DNA of 11,592 nucleotides from Candidatus Kuenenbacteria bacterium CG08_land_8_20_14_0_20_37_23 (GCA_002778965.1 PEXX01000005.1:1-11592); one strand, 5' to 3'; shown: positions 1 through 5,444, counted from the first letter of the stretch. Translations and numbers: made by a program. Notes: generated by a model from the letters alone, not told the origin.

Positions 1-1
1 T

Positions 2-649
2 CTTGGCTTGATTGGTCCTAGAAGCGGAAAGAAAATGCCCTTGTCATCGGTTGAACATATCTTGAAAAATCCTTTTTACTACGGGCATTTTCTTTACCGC
101 AACGAAATTCATCAAGGAAGCCATAAGCCAAACCTTTTCGCTCAAAATCTCAAAACTGAACTTTCCGCCATTAAAACAAAAATAGACCGCTTAATGGACG
201 GCTATCTTGAAGGCAGTTTTGAACTGGCGGAATTTCAAGAAAAGAAAAACAAACTAATGGCGGAAAAGAAAACAAAAGAGGAAAAATTATCAGATTTTGA
301 GCGAAAAGGAAATCATTGGCTCGAACTCACAAGGAACTGGATTTTAGAGGCCAACCAAGCCAAAAATCTCATTTTGTCTGAAAATTTTTCGGAGATGAAA
401 AATTTCCTCAAAGTCATCGGCTCGAACCGCCGCCTTGTGGCGGGAAAATTGGCGATTGATTTCAAAAATCCGTGGAATTATCTTGCCGAAATGCCTGCCG
501 AAGCGAGACGCAAAGCGCCGAGCGAGGCAAATTCCGCTGGAAATAAACTTTGGTGGACCGTACCGGATTCGAACCGGTCATCTTTTCCATGCCATGGAAA
601 CGCGATACCAAATTCGCTAACGGCCCACTTAGTGATGGACAAAATCTAG
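2..649 (+). pseudogene. Large serine recombinase, C-terminal remnant with internal deletion
   Basis: The frame is open at the left edge, so the N-terminal catalytic resolvase domain lies outside the window, if it exists. What is visible resembles the end of the recombinase domain of large serine recombinases: a GKKMPLSS stretch, then ILKNPFYYGHF and a GSHKP motif. In this family GxHxP is normally followed by about 100 or more residues that include a zinc ribbon with CxxC pairs. Here it jumps at once to the C-terminal coiled coil (QNLKTELSAIKTKIDRL onward, rich in K and E) and a final FKNPWNYL segment. No cysteine pair is present, so an in-frame deletion has probably removed the zinc ribbon. 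The last 35 or so residues (from about 551) are antisense translation of a tRNA gene, not recombinase. Base composition is richer in G+C than the rest of the window, which suggests acquisition. Such enzymes insert or excise mobile DNA; this copy is likely inactive. Confidence 0.72.
551..626 (-). tRNA. tRNA-Ala (anticodon GGC)
   Basis: Read on the minus strand, all cloverleaf parts are present. The acceptor is GGGCCGT/ACGGTCC with the G3:U70 wobble that marks alanine tRNAs. The D stem is GCGA/TCGC, the anticodon stem TTTCC/GGAAA with loop ATGGCAT, and the T stem ACCGG/CCGGT with loop TTCGAAT. The anticodon (plus strand 591-593) is GGC, reading GCC and GCU. The A32-U38 pair typical of tRNA-Ala(GGC) is also there. 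A73 and the CCA end are encoded (551-554), unlike the other tRNAs in this window. Its 3' end abuts the recombinase remnant, which reads antisense through the whole gene. Confidence 0.97.
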
Positions 650-776
650 TATTGTTTATGTCATCTGTGTGTTCTCATCTATGCCGTGTGTTAATTGACT
701 TATGCAAAAAATCTAGAACTGTATGCCCTTGTTAATTATTATATATGAACTAATTGATTTTGAAAATATCTTATTT

Positions 777-847
777 TGGACCTATCGAGAATTGAACTCG
801 AGACTCACCCATGCGAAGGGTGCGGTATGCCACTTACCTATAGGCCC
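777..847 (-). tRNA. tRNA-Ala (anticodon CGC)
   Basis: The minus-strand cloverleaf has acceptor GGGCCTA/TAGGTCC with G3:U70, the alanine identity pair. The D stem is GGTA/TACC, the anticodon stem CACCC/GGGTG with loop TTCGCAT, a 4-nt variable loop follows, and the T stem is TCGAG/CTCGA with loop TTCAATT. The anticodon CGC reads GCG. The discriminator is A73. CCA is not encoded (the next bases are AAA on the sense strand), so it must be added by nucleotidyltransferase. The gene lies 150 bp upstream of tRNA-Ala(GGC) in the same direction and may be co-transcribed with it. Confidence 0.95.
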
Positions 848-931
848 TTTCAAATATATCAATTGGTTTATAAACTTTTTTATTTATAATGGCCTTGGTA
901 TTTTTTGTTTTTGTGTTAAAAGATGTCCACA

Positions 932-975
932 ATATCCTTGACATATCCACAAGTTGTCAAGGATATCCTTGACAA
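932..975. repeat. Triple 12-bp repeat forming a 22-bp perfect palindrome plus a half site
   Basis: The 12-mer ATATCCTTGACA occurs at 932-943, inverted at 955-966, and again direct at 963-974. The last two overlap, so that 954-975 is a perfect 22-bp palindrome. The first copy and the inverted copy form a 12-bp inverted repeat around an 11-bp loop (944-954). Two sequences close to DnaA boxes sit here: TGTCCACA at 924-931 and TATCCACA at 944-951. The element lies in the AT-rich spacer upstream of tRNA-Ala(CGC). Repeated dyads of this kind usually bind a dimeric protein, but no regulator can be assigned. A cruciform or cis-acting replication or segregation site is equally possible. Confidence 0.85.
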
Positions 976-1073
976 TTTTATTTGTCTTGGCTAATTCTAG
1001 TTAAATATTAATATTTTGTCTAGGCGAATATTGACATTTCATTATAATACTAAAAATATTACCTCCATTTTTT

Positions 1074-1145
1074 TCTCCACACTTGGAATCAAATCTGTAT
1101 TTAGAATTTGAGAGATTCTCATTCCAAGCCCACCATCGCCCATGC
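1074..1145 (-). pseudogene. Degenerate tRNA-like copy (probable tRNA pseudogene)
   Basis: Positions 1075-1119 match 1176-1220 of the intact tRNA-Arg at 34 of 45 positions with no gap, at a constant offset of 101 bp; 8 of the 11 differences are transitions. The anticodon stem is preserved (AGAAT/ATTCT) with loop CTCTCAA, giving a nominal CTC (Glu) anticodon. The T stem (ACAGA/CCAAG) no longer pairs, and the 5' half cannot form a D arm or an acceptor with the 3' end. Instead CTTGGAAT (1082-1089) and ATTCCAAG (1121-1128) would fold the remnant into one long hairpin. It looks like a tandem duplicate of the neighbour that decayed. A highly divergent functional tRNA is less likely. Confidence 0.5.
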
Positions 1146-1174
1146 CCCCAATAGAGACTTTATCCCTCACCAAC

Positions 1175-1246
1175 TCTCCTCAATAGGAATCGAACCTATA
1201 TTTAGGACTTAGGAGATCCTTGTTCTATCCGTTGAACTATGAGGAG
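1175..1246 (-). tRNA. tRNA-Arg (anticodon CCT)
   Basis: The minus-strand cloverleaf has acceptor CTCCTCA/TGAGGAG, D stem GTTC/GAAC with the GG of the D loop, anticodon stem AGGAT/GTCCT with loop CTCCTAA, a 4-nt variable loop, and T stem ATAGG/CCTAT with loop TTCGATT. The anticodon CCT (plus strand 1211-1213) reads the arginine codon AGG. The discriminator is A73 and CCA is not encoded. It is the first gene of the minus-strand tRNA group. Confidence 0.95.
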
Positions 1247-1570
1247 AATTAGTGAGAGATATATCTATATTTATCTTGACCTTATTCATTGTGAGAAAGC
1301 CAAAATACAAACTAAAACTCAAAATTTATTTTATATCTTCAACTATATCACTTTAAATTGCCGTATAAATCATACTATCATGAAGTTCTGCAAGTATAAA
1401 AGGTTTTGAGTATATTTTATCATACTAATATTTAACTTAAAACACAAATTTTTTCTTTACAATTAATGTCAATCATATTAAGCTGATGATATGAAGATTA
1501 AAAGTCATAATAAACGCATTATTCCTGCGCAAAAAGTATATAATATTAATTAACAATTATATCCAATATT
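1247..1570. other. AT-rich intergenic region without a gene
   Basis: This 324-bp spacer separates the divergent tRNA-Arg and bactofilin genes, so it must hold promoters for both. No ORF of protein-like composition is visible on either strand. The only structure I see is an 8-bp inverted pair ACTCAAAA (1317-1324) and TTTTGAGT (1404-1411), too short and too far apart to carry weight, and a TATAAT just ahead of bactofilin. Confidence 0.6.
1539..1544 (+). promoter_or_regulatory. Possible minus-10 box for bactofilin
   Basis: A perfect TATAAT lies 26 bp before the bactofilin ATG, which would give a leader of about 20 nt. No good minus-35 hexamer is found 16-18 bp upstream, and the region is so AT-rich that chance is a real alternative. 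Confidence 0.3.
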
Positions 1571-1978
1571 ATGTTTAAAGAAAAAAAAGAAGAAACTATA
1601 GAGGGGGTTGATACTATTATCGGGCCTTCAGTAAGCGTGGATGGTAATTTTAAAGGAGAGGGTAATATCATTGTTGAGGGTGAGCTCAGGGGAAGCCTAA
1701 AAACTAATGGTTTTTTAAAAGCATCTGATTCTTCCCTTATTGTGGCCACGATTTCAGCTGACAGCGCTGAAATTTCTGGTCAAATATCTGGCAATATTAA
1801 AATTAAAAACAATCTTGATGTAAAAGAAACCGCTGTTATTGAAGGCGATATTGAAACAAAAACAATTTCTATCGCTTATGGCGCTATTATCAATGGCAAC
1901 GTAAAAATGAAAAGTGAACGTGTTATCAAAAAAGATGATGTTGCTCCAGCAACAGAAGAAGAGATTGAAGAAAAATAA
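1571..1978 (+). CDS. Bactofilin (polymer-forming cytoskeletal protein)
   Basis: The 135-residue protein has the bactofilin (DUF583) pattern. After a charged N-terminal tail, a right-handed beta-helix runs from about residue 15 to 115. Regular short rungs end in glycine or asparagine: GPSVSVDGNFKGEGNIIVEGELRG early on, then SAEISGQISGNI and YGAIINGNVKM later. The C-terminal tail is acidic (EEEIEEK). Bactofilins polymerise without nucleotide into filaments at the inner membrane face and organise cell-wall enzymes or cell shape. No hydrophobic N-terminal anchor is visible, so membrane contact would be through other residues or partners. The ATG has no Shine-Dalgarno sequence. The kinase-like gene starts 18 bp after the stop, so the two are probably one transcript. 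Confidence 0.9.
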   Translation: MFKEKKEETIEGVDTIIGPSVSVDGNFKGEGNIIVEGELRGSLKTNGFLKASDSSLIVATISADSAEISGQISGNIKIKNNLDVKETAVIEGDIETKTISIAYGAIINGNVKMKSERVIKKDDVAPATEEEIEEK

Positions 1979-1996
1979 TGGTATAAATTCTCGGTT

Positions 1997-2761
1997 ATGT
2001 ATTACTATATTTACGACACTTTTATAAATCAAAAAAAATATGAAAATTCTCTCCAAAAGATTGAGCAGTCTTTAGTTGACGCAGGGATAAGCGGAAAAAT
2101 TTTTAGATTAAATGTGTTGAAAAATCTGGAAGACATTGCCAATCAAGCGGAAAATGACAACATAAAAAATATTATAGCTGTCGGCAATGACCAGACAATG
2201 AGTAAAATAGCTAATCTCCTGGTTGGTAAGAATTTAGCTACTGGCATTATTCCGATTGGTGAGCACAATAATTTTGCCCGTTCTTTTGGAATAAATTCAA
2301 GCCAAGAAGCGTGTAATATCTTATCAAAAAGAAAAATAGAACAGATTGACGTCGGTAAAATTAATAATCAATATTTTCTGCTCTCTCTTAAATCTTTGAC
2401 AAATGATATTATATTTGATTTTGGCGACTACAGCATAAGCCCCAAAAAAAACAACAAGTCTTGTGATATTTATAATATAAATCCAATGGGAGCGGATTTT
2501 AAATCTAATCCAAAAGATGGCATTATGGAAGCTGTTTTTTCGCCAGGACAACAATCGTGGCTTGCCAGATTTTTAAGCGGCAAAAAAAACGAAATTGACA
2601 ATAGAAGCATTTTCCCAATCAAAAAAGTATTAATTAGGCATTCCAAAAAATCTGTGCTTTTGTCTATTGACGGACAAAAAAATATTAAAACTCCGGTTGA
2701 GGTTGAAGTTTTGAAGAGAAAATTAAAGATCATCGTTGGCAAAGAAAAAATTTTTAACTAA
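1997..2761 (+). CDS. Diacylglycerol kinase catalytic-fold (YegS/DAGK_cat-like) protein
   Basis: The 254-residue protein follows the layout of the DAGK_cat/YegS lipid kinase family. It has an N-terminal Rossmann-like half with the nucleotide loop, then a C-terminal beta-sandwich ending in LSIDGQKNIKTPVEVEVLKRKLKIIVG, which matches the family's final EvDGE-type strand region. The hallmark GGDGT is here GNDQT (63-67) and the GTGNDFAR motif is GEHNNFAR (88-95). The aspartate and threonine of the first motif and one asparagine of the second are kept, but the glycines that shape the phosphate loop are not. Family members phosphorylate lipids such as diacylglycerol with ATP. Given the changes, this one may be weakly active, use another substrate, or have a binding role. 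It is probably co-transcribed with bactofilin. Confidence 0.75.
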   Translation: MYYYIYDTFINQKKYENSLQKIEQSLVDAGISGKIFRLNVLKNLEDIANQAENDNIKNIIAVGNDQTMSKIANLLVGKNLATGIIPIGEHNNFARSFGINSSQEACNILSKRKIEQIDVGKINNQYFLLSLKSLTNDIIFDFGDYSISPKKNNKSCDIYNINPMGADFKSNPKDGIMEAVFSPGQQSWLARFLSGKKNEIDNRSIFPIKKVLIRHSKKSVLLSIDGQKNIKTPVEVEVLKRKLKIIVGKEKIFN

Positions 2762-2806
2762 AAATTTGAAGTACGAATATTAAAACGCTAAATCAATGAA
2801 AATGTC

Positions 2807-2850
2807 AAAAACTCAAAACATTTAACTGGCCATGTTACAAAAATGTTTTG
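2807..2850 (-). terminator. Probable intrinsic terminator of the rpmH-yidC-PRC cluster
   Basis: CAAAACATTT (2814-2823) and AAATGTTTTG (2841-2850) form a perfect 10-bp stem with a 17-nt loop. On the minus strand the stem is followed after two bases by five T (2811-2807). It lies 62 bp beyond the stop of the PRC-barrel gene, in the gap between convergent genes. The stem is AT-rich, so efficiency may be modest. The same hairpin could also end the kinase-like transcript from the other side. Confidence 0.45.
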
Positions 2851-2911
2851 AAAATCCATCTTTTAAGTTGATTCTGATTTAATATTTTGCGCTACAGATT
2901 TTTTGTTGTGT

Positions 2912-3217
2912 TCAATGCTCTTTTGTCAAAGCAATCAATTTTTCTTTGTCTAAAATTTTATTTACTCTAGCAAAAGAAGCCGTATTGGGAAAATTGTCTT
3001 GGACAATAATTTTTTTTGCCGTGATATCTATAATTTGGCCGCGGTTGATAATCAAACTGCCTTTAGTGAGACCCCTTAAAAAAGTGGCTGGTTTGATAAT
3101 ATAATTTAATATGCTTTGCGACTCTGTTTCAATAACAATATTTTCAATATAGCCTATTTCTTTCCCGGACCCTGTGTAAACAGGAAGATTTTTTAATTTT
3201 GTGTCATGCATCAGCAT
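2912..3217 (-). CDS. PRC-barrel domain protein
   Basis: This is a small beta-barrel protein of 101 residues from the ATG at 3217 (99 from the alternative ATG at 3211). It opens with KLKNLPVYTGSGKEIGYIENIVIETESQSI, the classic start of a PRC barrel: a conserved (L/V)PVYT..G..IG..E.IVID pattern. It then has LIINRGQIIDITAKKIIVQDN, the second half of the barrel. An in-frame TTG further upstream would add about 29 hydrophobic residues unlike the family, so I prefer the ATG. PRC barrels occur in RimM and in the photosynthetic reaction-centre H subunit and usually mediate RNA or protein contacts; the exact role here is unknown. It sits last in the rpmH-rnpA-yidD-yidC cluster, where many bacteria have the RNA-binding gene jag/khpB. 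Confidence 0.8.
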   Translation of the reverse strand: MLMHDTKLKNLPVYTGSGKEIGYIENIVIETESQSILNYIIKPATFLRGLTKGSLIINRGQIIDITAKKIIVQDNFPNTASFARVNKILDKEKLIALTKEH

Positions 3218-3330
3218 AATAAAAAATTTAATTAAAAATATAAACGTATCACAACAATTAAATATTATAAATTCAAAAATTTTTGAACGTTTCGAATTTA
3301 GCAATGAAAATTGACAAATTTTTTGATTAT

Positions 3331-4110
3331 TTATTTTTCAATTCCTTTAATTTCTTCTGTATTAGCCGATTTTACATCTTTTGGTATTTCAATTTTTACA
3401 TCTTTATCGTGTTTTTTGGAAAGACGGAGTTGCTGCAAAGCAGTCAGAACAGTTGTCAAAAACCAATAAAATGTCAATCCACCTGGCAGACTAATGCCGA
3501 AAAAAATAGTGATAGCTGGCATAAAATAAAGCATCTGTTTGTTCATTATTGTTGTCATTCCTTCATCTTTAGCGCTAGATACTTTGGGCTGTTTTTTTGA
3601 AATCAGCATTTTTGAAGACCAAAATTGAGCCGCGCCGGCCAAAACCGCCAGAACAATATTTTTTTCAGCAAGATTTAAAAAACCAAAAGCAACTGGATTA
3701 AGCGTGTTCGGATTGTGAATAAAACCATATAGCATGTCAAGGCTCTCTGGTTTGAATCCAACACGAAAAACATTATAAACGGCAATAAGAAAAGGAAATT
3801 GAATTAAAAGCGGAAGACACGAAGAAACTGGAGAAATTTTTTCCGTTTTATACAACTCCATCATGGCTTTGCCGAGTTGCTCTTTGTTATTTTTATACTT
3901 TTGCTTGATAGAATCCATCTTTGGCTGTAAATCTTGAAGTGCTTTTTGCGCTTTAATGGATTTTACTGACAATGGGTAAAGTATTAATTTAATAACAACC
4001 GTCACCAGAATAATGGCAATACCAACGTCTTGGAAAGAAATGGTGTTATAGAAAAAAATAAGCAAATTAAATAGAGGCCGATAGAGAATAATATTGTATA
4101 TTTCAATCAT
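3331..4110 (-). CDS. yidC: Membrane protein insertase YidC/Oxa1
   Basis: The 259-residue YidC/OxaI/Alb3 protein inserts and folds inner-membrane proteins, alone or with SecYEG. The order of parts fits: a first membrane segment near 8-22; TM at 29-48 (GIAIILVTVVIKLILYPLSV); a charged cytoplasmic hairpin at 50-95; then TM segments near 97-116 (CLPLLIQFPFLIAVYNVFR), 138-165 and 195-228 (YFMPAITIFFGISLPGGLTFYWFLTTV). The tail is charged and soluble. There is no large periplasmic domain and no lipobox, so it is the short form. The groove residue that is usually arginine (VIR) is lysine here (K41). It lies between yidD and the PRC-barrel gene in the conserved origin cluster. Confidence 0.95.
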   Translation of the reverse strand: MIEIYNIILYRPLFNLLIFFYNTISFQDVGIAIILVTVVIKLILYPLSVKSIKAQKALQDLQPKMDSIKQKYKNNKEQLGKAMMELYKTEKISPVSSCLPLLIQFPFLIAVYNVFRVGFKPESLDMLYGFIHNPNTLNPVAFGFLNLAEKNIVLAVLAGAAQFWSSKMLISKKQPKVSSAKDEGMTTIMNKQMLYFMPAITIFFGISLPGGLTFYWFLTTVLTALQQLRLSKKHDKDVKIEIPKDVKSANTEEIKGIEK

Positions 4111-4172
4111 AAAATCTAATGAATTTAAAAATTCTTAAATATGGAACTCTCGCGTTTGAATTTAGTTTGGTC

Positions 4173-4235
4173 TAAAACCGAGCGATTGACACTAGCAGTA
4201 TTAGCTAACACAGCGAGCGCGTGGCTCAGGTTTTA
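4173..4235. other. Structured yidD-yidC spacer with alternative hairpins
   Basis: TAAAACCGAGC (4173-4183) pairs with GCTCAGGTTTTA (4224-4235) over 11 bp with one bulged A, closing a 40-nt loop. The same GCTC (4224-4227) can instead pair with GAGC at 4215-4218 around a 5-nt loop, so two folds are mutually exclusive. The core is much richer in G+C than its surroundings. On the minus strand the outer stem ends in GGTTTT, like a weak terminator, 63 bp ahead of the yidC ATG. It could be a leader or attenuator for yidC or an internal terminator. No known RNA family is recognised. Confidence 0.5.
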
Positions 4236-4278
4236 ACAAAAAAATACGCCAAATGCGAAAGTTTTAAAATATTTCAAA

Positions 4279-4536
4279 TTACTGAACTGGATCATAACCT
4301 CCTTTGGCTAATGGATGGCATTTAAATATTCGTTTTATCGCTTTCCATCCACCATTGAGAGCCCCATAACGTTTAATAGCCATAATAGCATAATCAGAGC
4401 AAGTTGGGTAAAATTTACACTGCCCAAATGGACGCAAGAACTTAAAAAATCCATGATCAAGAGATATAGTTTTTTGATAAAAACGAATAACGAAAAGAAG
4501 CGTAAATTTAGGAGTTTGTTTTATAATACACCACAT
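4279..4536 (-). CDS. yidD: Membrane protein insertion efficiency factor YidD
   Basis: The 85-residue protein shows the full YidD signature: a short hydrophobic/amphipathic start, then IRFYQKTIS (18-25), [11 protein letters not shown] (40-50), an A-[IL]-x-x-[YH]-G helix ([17 protein letters not shown]), and [12 protein letters not shown] (73-84). All three family cysteines are present (40, 46, 73). YidD is a small inner-membrane-associated protein that aids YidC-dependent insertion. I chose the ATG at 4536 because it gives the usual family length. An upstream TTG frame would start inside what looks like the promoter's minus-35 box (4573-4578). There is no Shine-Dalgarno sequence, and the predicted leader is only about 7 nt. 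It sits between rnpA and yidC, the normal order. Confidence 0.95.
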   Translation of the reverse strand: MWCIIKQTPKFTLLFVIRFYQKTISLDHGFFKFLRPFGQCKFYPTCSDYAIMAIKRYGALNGGWKAIKRIFKCHPLAKGGYDPVQ

Positions 4537-4549
4537 ATAATTTATTTTG

Positions 4550-4578
4550 ATTGTAACAAATAAAATGGAAAATGACAA
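4550..4578 (-). promoter_or_regulatory. Promoter for yidD (near-leaderless)
   Basis: Read on the minus strand: TTGTCA (4578-4573), 17 bp, TACAAT (4555-4550), with TG one base before the minus-10 (extended minus-10). Five of six bases match consensus in each box. The expected start near 4543 leaves about 7 nt before the yidD ATG. It would give yidD-yidC-PRC expression independent of rpmH-rnpA. Confidence 0.55.
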
Positions 4579-4617
4579 AATTTGTATTTTATGATATAAT
4601 AAATATAAAATTGGTGT

Positions 4618-4971
4618 TTATTGTTGCATTTTGTGATAAATATTGGCCTTTTTTAGCATAAAAATAAAAGATTGGTTGAGTTTTTCTTTGTTAACAGTAG
4701 TAATCGCTGGCTTGGCAAGGATGATTACATCAAAACATTGGCTAATATTAGTTAAATTTTCATAAATTATATTTCTAATAATCCGTTTGTTTTTATTGCG
4801 TATAACTGCTTTTTTGCTAATTTTAGTAGAAACAACTATGCCAAATCGTGAATTTTGAAGATTATTCTCTAAATATTTAACATTAAAAAAAAGACTAAAT
4901 AAAATTATCCCTTTTTTATATACTTTCTGAAAATCTACATCTTTGGATAATCTATATTCTTTGGCTAACAT
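4618..4971 (-). CDS. rnpA: Ribonuclease P protein component
   Basis: The 117-residue RNase P protein binds the catalytic RNase P RNA and helps recognise the 5' leader of precursor tRNAs. The N-terminal LAKEYRLSKDVDFQKVYKKG is typical (the family has R-L-x-x-x-x-F-x-x-V). The central RNR motif region is clear: FGIVVSTKISKKAVIRNKNKRIIR (43-66), with R58, N59, K62 and R63 in the basic helix. The C-terminal strand DVIILAKPAI precedes a last helix. Length is in the normal range. It starts 21 bp after rpmH and is very likely co-transcribed with it. Confidence 0.95.
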   Translation of the reverse strand: MLAKEYRLSKDVDFQKVYKKGIILFSLFFNVKYLENNLQNSRFGIVVSTKISKKAVIRNKNKRIIRNIIYENLTNISQCFDVIILAKPAITTVNKEKLNQSFIFMLKKANIYHKMQQ

Positions 4972-4992
4972 AAGAACAAAAAATAGAACTGA

Positions 4993-5130
4993 CTAAACTG
5001 ATAATTTTACTCTTTTTTTCGCCCTCCTGCGTCGCATCACCCTTTTACCAGTTTTACTTTTTGTCCTTGCTCTAAAACCGTGAGTTTTTGCTCTTTTTCT
5101 TTTTTTAGGCTGATATGTTCTTTTTGGCAT
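4993..5130 (-). CDS. rpmH: 50S ribosomal protein L34
   Basis: This short gene encodes 45 residues: [19 protein letters not shown], then [22 protein letters not shown] and a short LSV end. The pattern (K-R-T-x-Q-P, K-x-H-G-F-x-x-R, T-x-x-G-R-x-V-x-x-x-R-R-x-K-x-R) is diagnostic for L34, a small basic protein of the large ribosomal subunit. It is the first gene of the minus-strand cluster that diverges from dnaA, the classic rpmH-rnpA arrangement at a bacterial origin. A TATAAT lies only 2 bp ahead of the ATG, too close to serve as its own minus-10. A more plausible promoter lies about 100 bp upstream. Confidence 0.97.
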   Translation of the reverse strand: MPKRTYQPKKRKRAKTHGFRARTKSKTGKRVMRRRRAKKRVKLSV

Positions 5131-5181
5131 ACATTATATAAAAAATAATAAAAATGGACTTACTTAAAAATAACACAAAAA

Positions 5182-5218
5182 GCAAATTAAAACAAATTTT
5201 TTCGTGTTTTTAATCTGC
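5182..5218. repeat. Imperfect inverted repeat in the rpmH leader
   Basis: GCAAATTAAAACA (5183-5195) and TGTTTTTAATCTGC (5205-5218) can form a stem of about 12 bp with one mismatch and one bulge around a short loop. If rpmH is transcribed from the promoter proposed at 5231-5259, the hairpin would begin a few bases after the start of the mRNA. It may protect the 5' end or regulate L34 synthesis. It is AT-rich and may be fortuitous. Confidence 0.35.
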
Positions 5219-5230
5219 ATTTACATAACT

Positions 5231-5259
5231 ATCATAAAATGGTCCATAAAAACTGTGAC
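5231..5259 (-). promoter_or_regulatory. Possible rpmH-rnpA promoter
   Basis: On the minus strand GTCACA (5259-5254), 17 bp, TATGAT (5236-5231). The minus-10 matches consensus at five positions, the minus-35 at four. The leader would be about 94 nt and include the inverted repeat at 5182-5218. Confidence 0.3.
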
Positions 5260-5353
5260 TTAAAAATTTATTATCAACATATACACGCAAATATCCACTT
5301 ATTATACACATCTTTTATAAAAACTATTATTTCTTTATGTATGAATGCATCTT

Positions 5354-5382
5354 TTGTTAATATTTTTTATTTATGATATATT
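5354..5382 (+). promoter_or_regulatory. Promoter for dnaA
   Basis: TTGTTA (5354-5359), 17 bp, TATATT (5377-5382), with TG at 5374-5375 making an extended minus-10. The start is expected near 5389, giving a leader of about 55 nt. DnaA-box-like sites lie 45-80 bp upstream, consistent with feedback control. Confidence 0.45.
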
Positions 5383-5444
5383 TATATCTATAAACGATCA
5401 GTAAACCATAAGTTCCTCTTAAATATTAATAAAGCAATAAAACT

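Larger units (their letters stand above)
5131..5444. other. oriC: Candidate replication origin (oriC), rpmH-dnaA spacer
   Basis: This 314-bp gene-free spacer lies between divergent rpmH and dnaA, the usual bacterial oriC position. At 5271-5310 it holds four DnaA-box-like 9-mers in the same orientation: TTATCAACA (5271), ATATACACG (5279), ATATCCACT (5291) and TTATACACA (5302). The last fits the TTATNCACA consensus exactly and the first has one change. Immediately to the right, 5311-5390 is almost pure A+T and could be the DNA-unwinding element. It also overlaps the dnaA promoter, which would allow autoregulation by DnaA. Gene direction switches here. The dnaA-dnaN spacer could be a second or alternative part of the origin. 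Confidence 0.6.

Noticed and set aside
435..735. Small plus-strand frames across the tRNA-Ala(GGC), giving peptides such as GGPYRIRTGHLF or DRTGFEPVIF
   Set aside because: These are antisense translations of a tRNA gene, a well-known source of false hypothetical proteins.
723..941. 72-residue plus-strand frame
   Set aside because: It runs antisense through tRNA-Ala(CGC) and has no family-like pattern or start signal.
937..955. Minus-strand TTGACA in the palindrome as a promoter for tRNA-Ala(CGC)
   Set aside because: At 17 bp the matching minus-10 would be GGATAT, only two of six consensus bases, so the TTGACA is better explained as part of the repeat unit.
1031..1048. TTGACA followed by TATAAT on the plus strand
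   Set aside because: The spacing is only 6 bp, far below the 16-18 bp needed for a sigma-70-type promoter.
3218..3304. Longer N-terminus of the PRC-barrel protein from a TTG at 3304
   Set aside because: The extra 29 residues are AT-driven hydrophobic sequence unlike PRC barrels, and two ATG codons sit exactly at the family start.
3283..4563. Plus-strand frames opposite yidC and yidD
   Set aside because: They are shadows of well-supported minus-strand genes and show no recognisable domain.
4537..4578. Longer YidD start at TTG 4578
   Set aside because: It would overlap the probable promoter and add 14 residues not seen in the family; the ATG at 4536 gives the normal length.
5131..5142. TATAAT immediately before the rpmH ATG as its promoter
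   Set aside because: The transcript would start inside the coding sequence, after the conserved L34 start.
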